Positions 4,694 through 5,057 of a stretch of 5,057 nucleotides of DNA are shown here, in pieces. A program made the translations under genes and the position numbers. The stretch is from positions 1-5,057 of the forward strand of contig CAMLLI010000413.1 of NCBI GenBank assembly GCA_946480685.1, read 5' to 3'. Numbering within the stretch: the first letter of the stretch is position 1; every line of letters begins with the position of its first letter. Under the pieces are notes generated by a model. The model did not search any database. It saw only the letters and a program-made list of their open reading frames with translations, and had not been told where the DNA came from. The DNA comes from an uncultured Flammeovirgaceae bacterium. GTDB lineage: Bacteria > Bacteroidota > Bacteroidia > Cytophagales > Cyclobacteriaceae.

Positions 4694-5057
4694 ATGAAGT
4701 TGAATAAATATTTTGTTATCGATTTCGACAGTACTTTTACTAAAGTAGAAGCTTTTGATGTTCTGGCCGACATTTCTTTACAGGATCACCCGGAGAGAGA
4801 AGACCGCAAGAAAAAGATCATTGAGATTACAAACCAGGGAATGGATGGTTCCATCTCGTTCCGCGAATCGTTGGAGAAAAGATTAAATCTGCTCGCGCCC
4901 AGTCAGCATCACTTACCTGCACTTATTACTAAACTGAAGGGCAGCGTATCAGAATCTTTCAAACGCAATAAAGAATTCTTTCAGGAGTATTCCGATAATA
5001 TCTATATCATCTCAAACGGCTTCCGTGAATTTATAGAGCCTATCGTTACGGAGTTTG
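4694..5057 (+). CDS. SerB-like HAD-IB phosphatase, N-terminal part (cut by window edge)
   Basis: From ATG 4694 the frame stays open for 121 codons to the window end. It begins MKLNKYFVIDFDSTFTKVEA: D10-x-D12-x-T is HAD motif I, with D10 the predicted nucleophile that forms the phospho-aspartate and E19 the SerB-type cap residue. SISFRESLEKRLNLL (53-67) matches the substrate-contacting F-x-x-SL-x-x-R stretch of phosphoserine phosphatase, and IISNGF (105-110) is motif II with S107. The expected reaction is removal of phosphate from phosphoserine or a similar small substrate in the cytoplasm. Motifs III and IV lie beyond the edge. In Bacteroidota the same domain occurs alone (about 220 residues) and as the head of a fusion to phosphoglycerate dehydrogenase (SerA); the window cannot distinguish these. 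No Shine-Dalgarno sequence is present and the leader appears short. Confidence 0.88.
   Translation, partial: MKLNKYFVIDFDSTFTKVEAFDVLADISLQDHPEREDRKKKIIEITNQGMDGSISFRESLEKRLNLLAPSQHHLPALITKLKGSVSESFKRNKEFFQEYSDNIYIISNGFREFIEPIVTEF

Noticed and set aside
4387..4773. 128-codon reverse-strand frame across the arsN2 end and HAD start
   Set aside because: It is antisense to two recognised genes and to the intergenic hairpins, and its translation is low-complexity without domain signs.
1..5057. tRNA, rRNA, CRISPR array, insertion sequence or attachment site
   Set aside because: No cloverleaf-like segment, regularly spaced repeats, transposase motif or terminal inverted repeats were found in any spacer by eye.

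Overview
The window looks like chromosomal DNA from a member of the Bacteroidota, plausibly a Chitinophagaceae-like lineage. The signs are: start codons without Shine-Dalgarno sequences in AT-rich leaders; matches to the Bacteroidota promoter (TTG, about 19 bases, then TAnnTTTG); a signal peptide ending SFGQ; a transketolase made as a separate C-terminal subunit; and a SerB-like HAD protein of the type common in this phylum. The assignment is inferred from style and family resemblance, not from a search.

Layout. At the left edge (1-167, minus) is the 5' end of a CBS-domain gene cut by the window. A 304-bp AT-rich divergent spacer with a promoter candidate on each side separates it from a 467-residue exported VWA-domain protein (472-1875, plus) with an intact metal-binding MIDAS site and a beta-rich tail. 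A 39-codon single-helix membrane protein (1872-1991, minus) converges on that gene; the two stop codons share a CTAG. Next come a transketolase C-terminal subunit (2218-3174, plus), closed by a strong intrinsic terminator (about 3189-3222), and a small VOC/glyoxalase-fold protein (3267-3650, plus).

The right part holds an ArsR-family repressor (3736-4095) whose stop overlaps the start of an ArsN2-type GNAT acetyltransferase (4092-4529) by ATGA. This forms a compact two-gene arsenic-type cassette with no pump or arsenate reductase visible. The 164-bp spacer after it holds a perfect 12-bp inverted repeat with a third, competing copy of one arm, a second dyad, and a consensus -7 element. This leads into a SerB-like HAD-IB phosphatase (4694 onward) that runs off the right edge.

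Functionally these are mostly independent units: central carbon metabolism (transketolase), probable serine-related metabolism (HAD), a small detoxification or stress cassette (arsR-arsN2), and envelope or unknown proteins (VWA, mini membrane protein, VOC, CBS). I see no mobile element, CRISPR array, tRNA, rRNA or clear novel multi-gene system. The points most worth a second look are the competing hairpins at 4522-4600, the unlisted mini-gene at 1872-1991, and the residue changes in the arsR-arsN2 pair.
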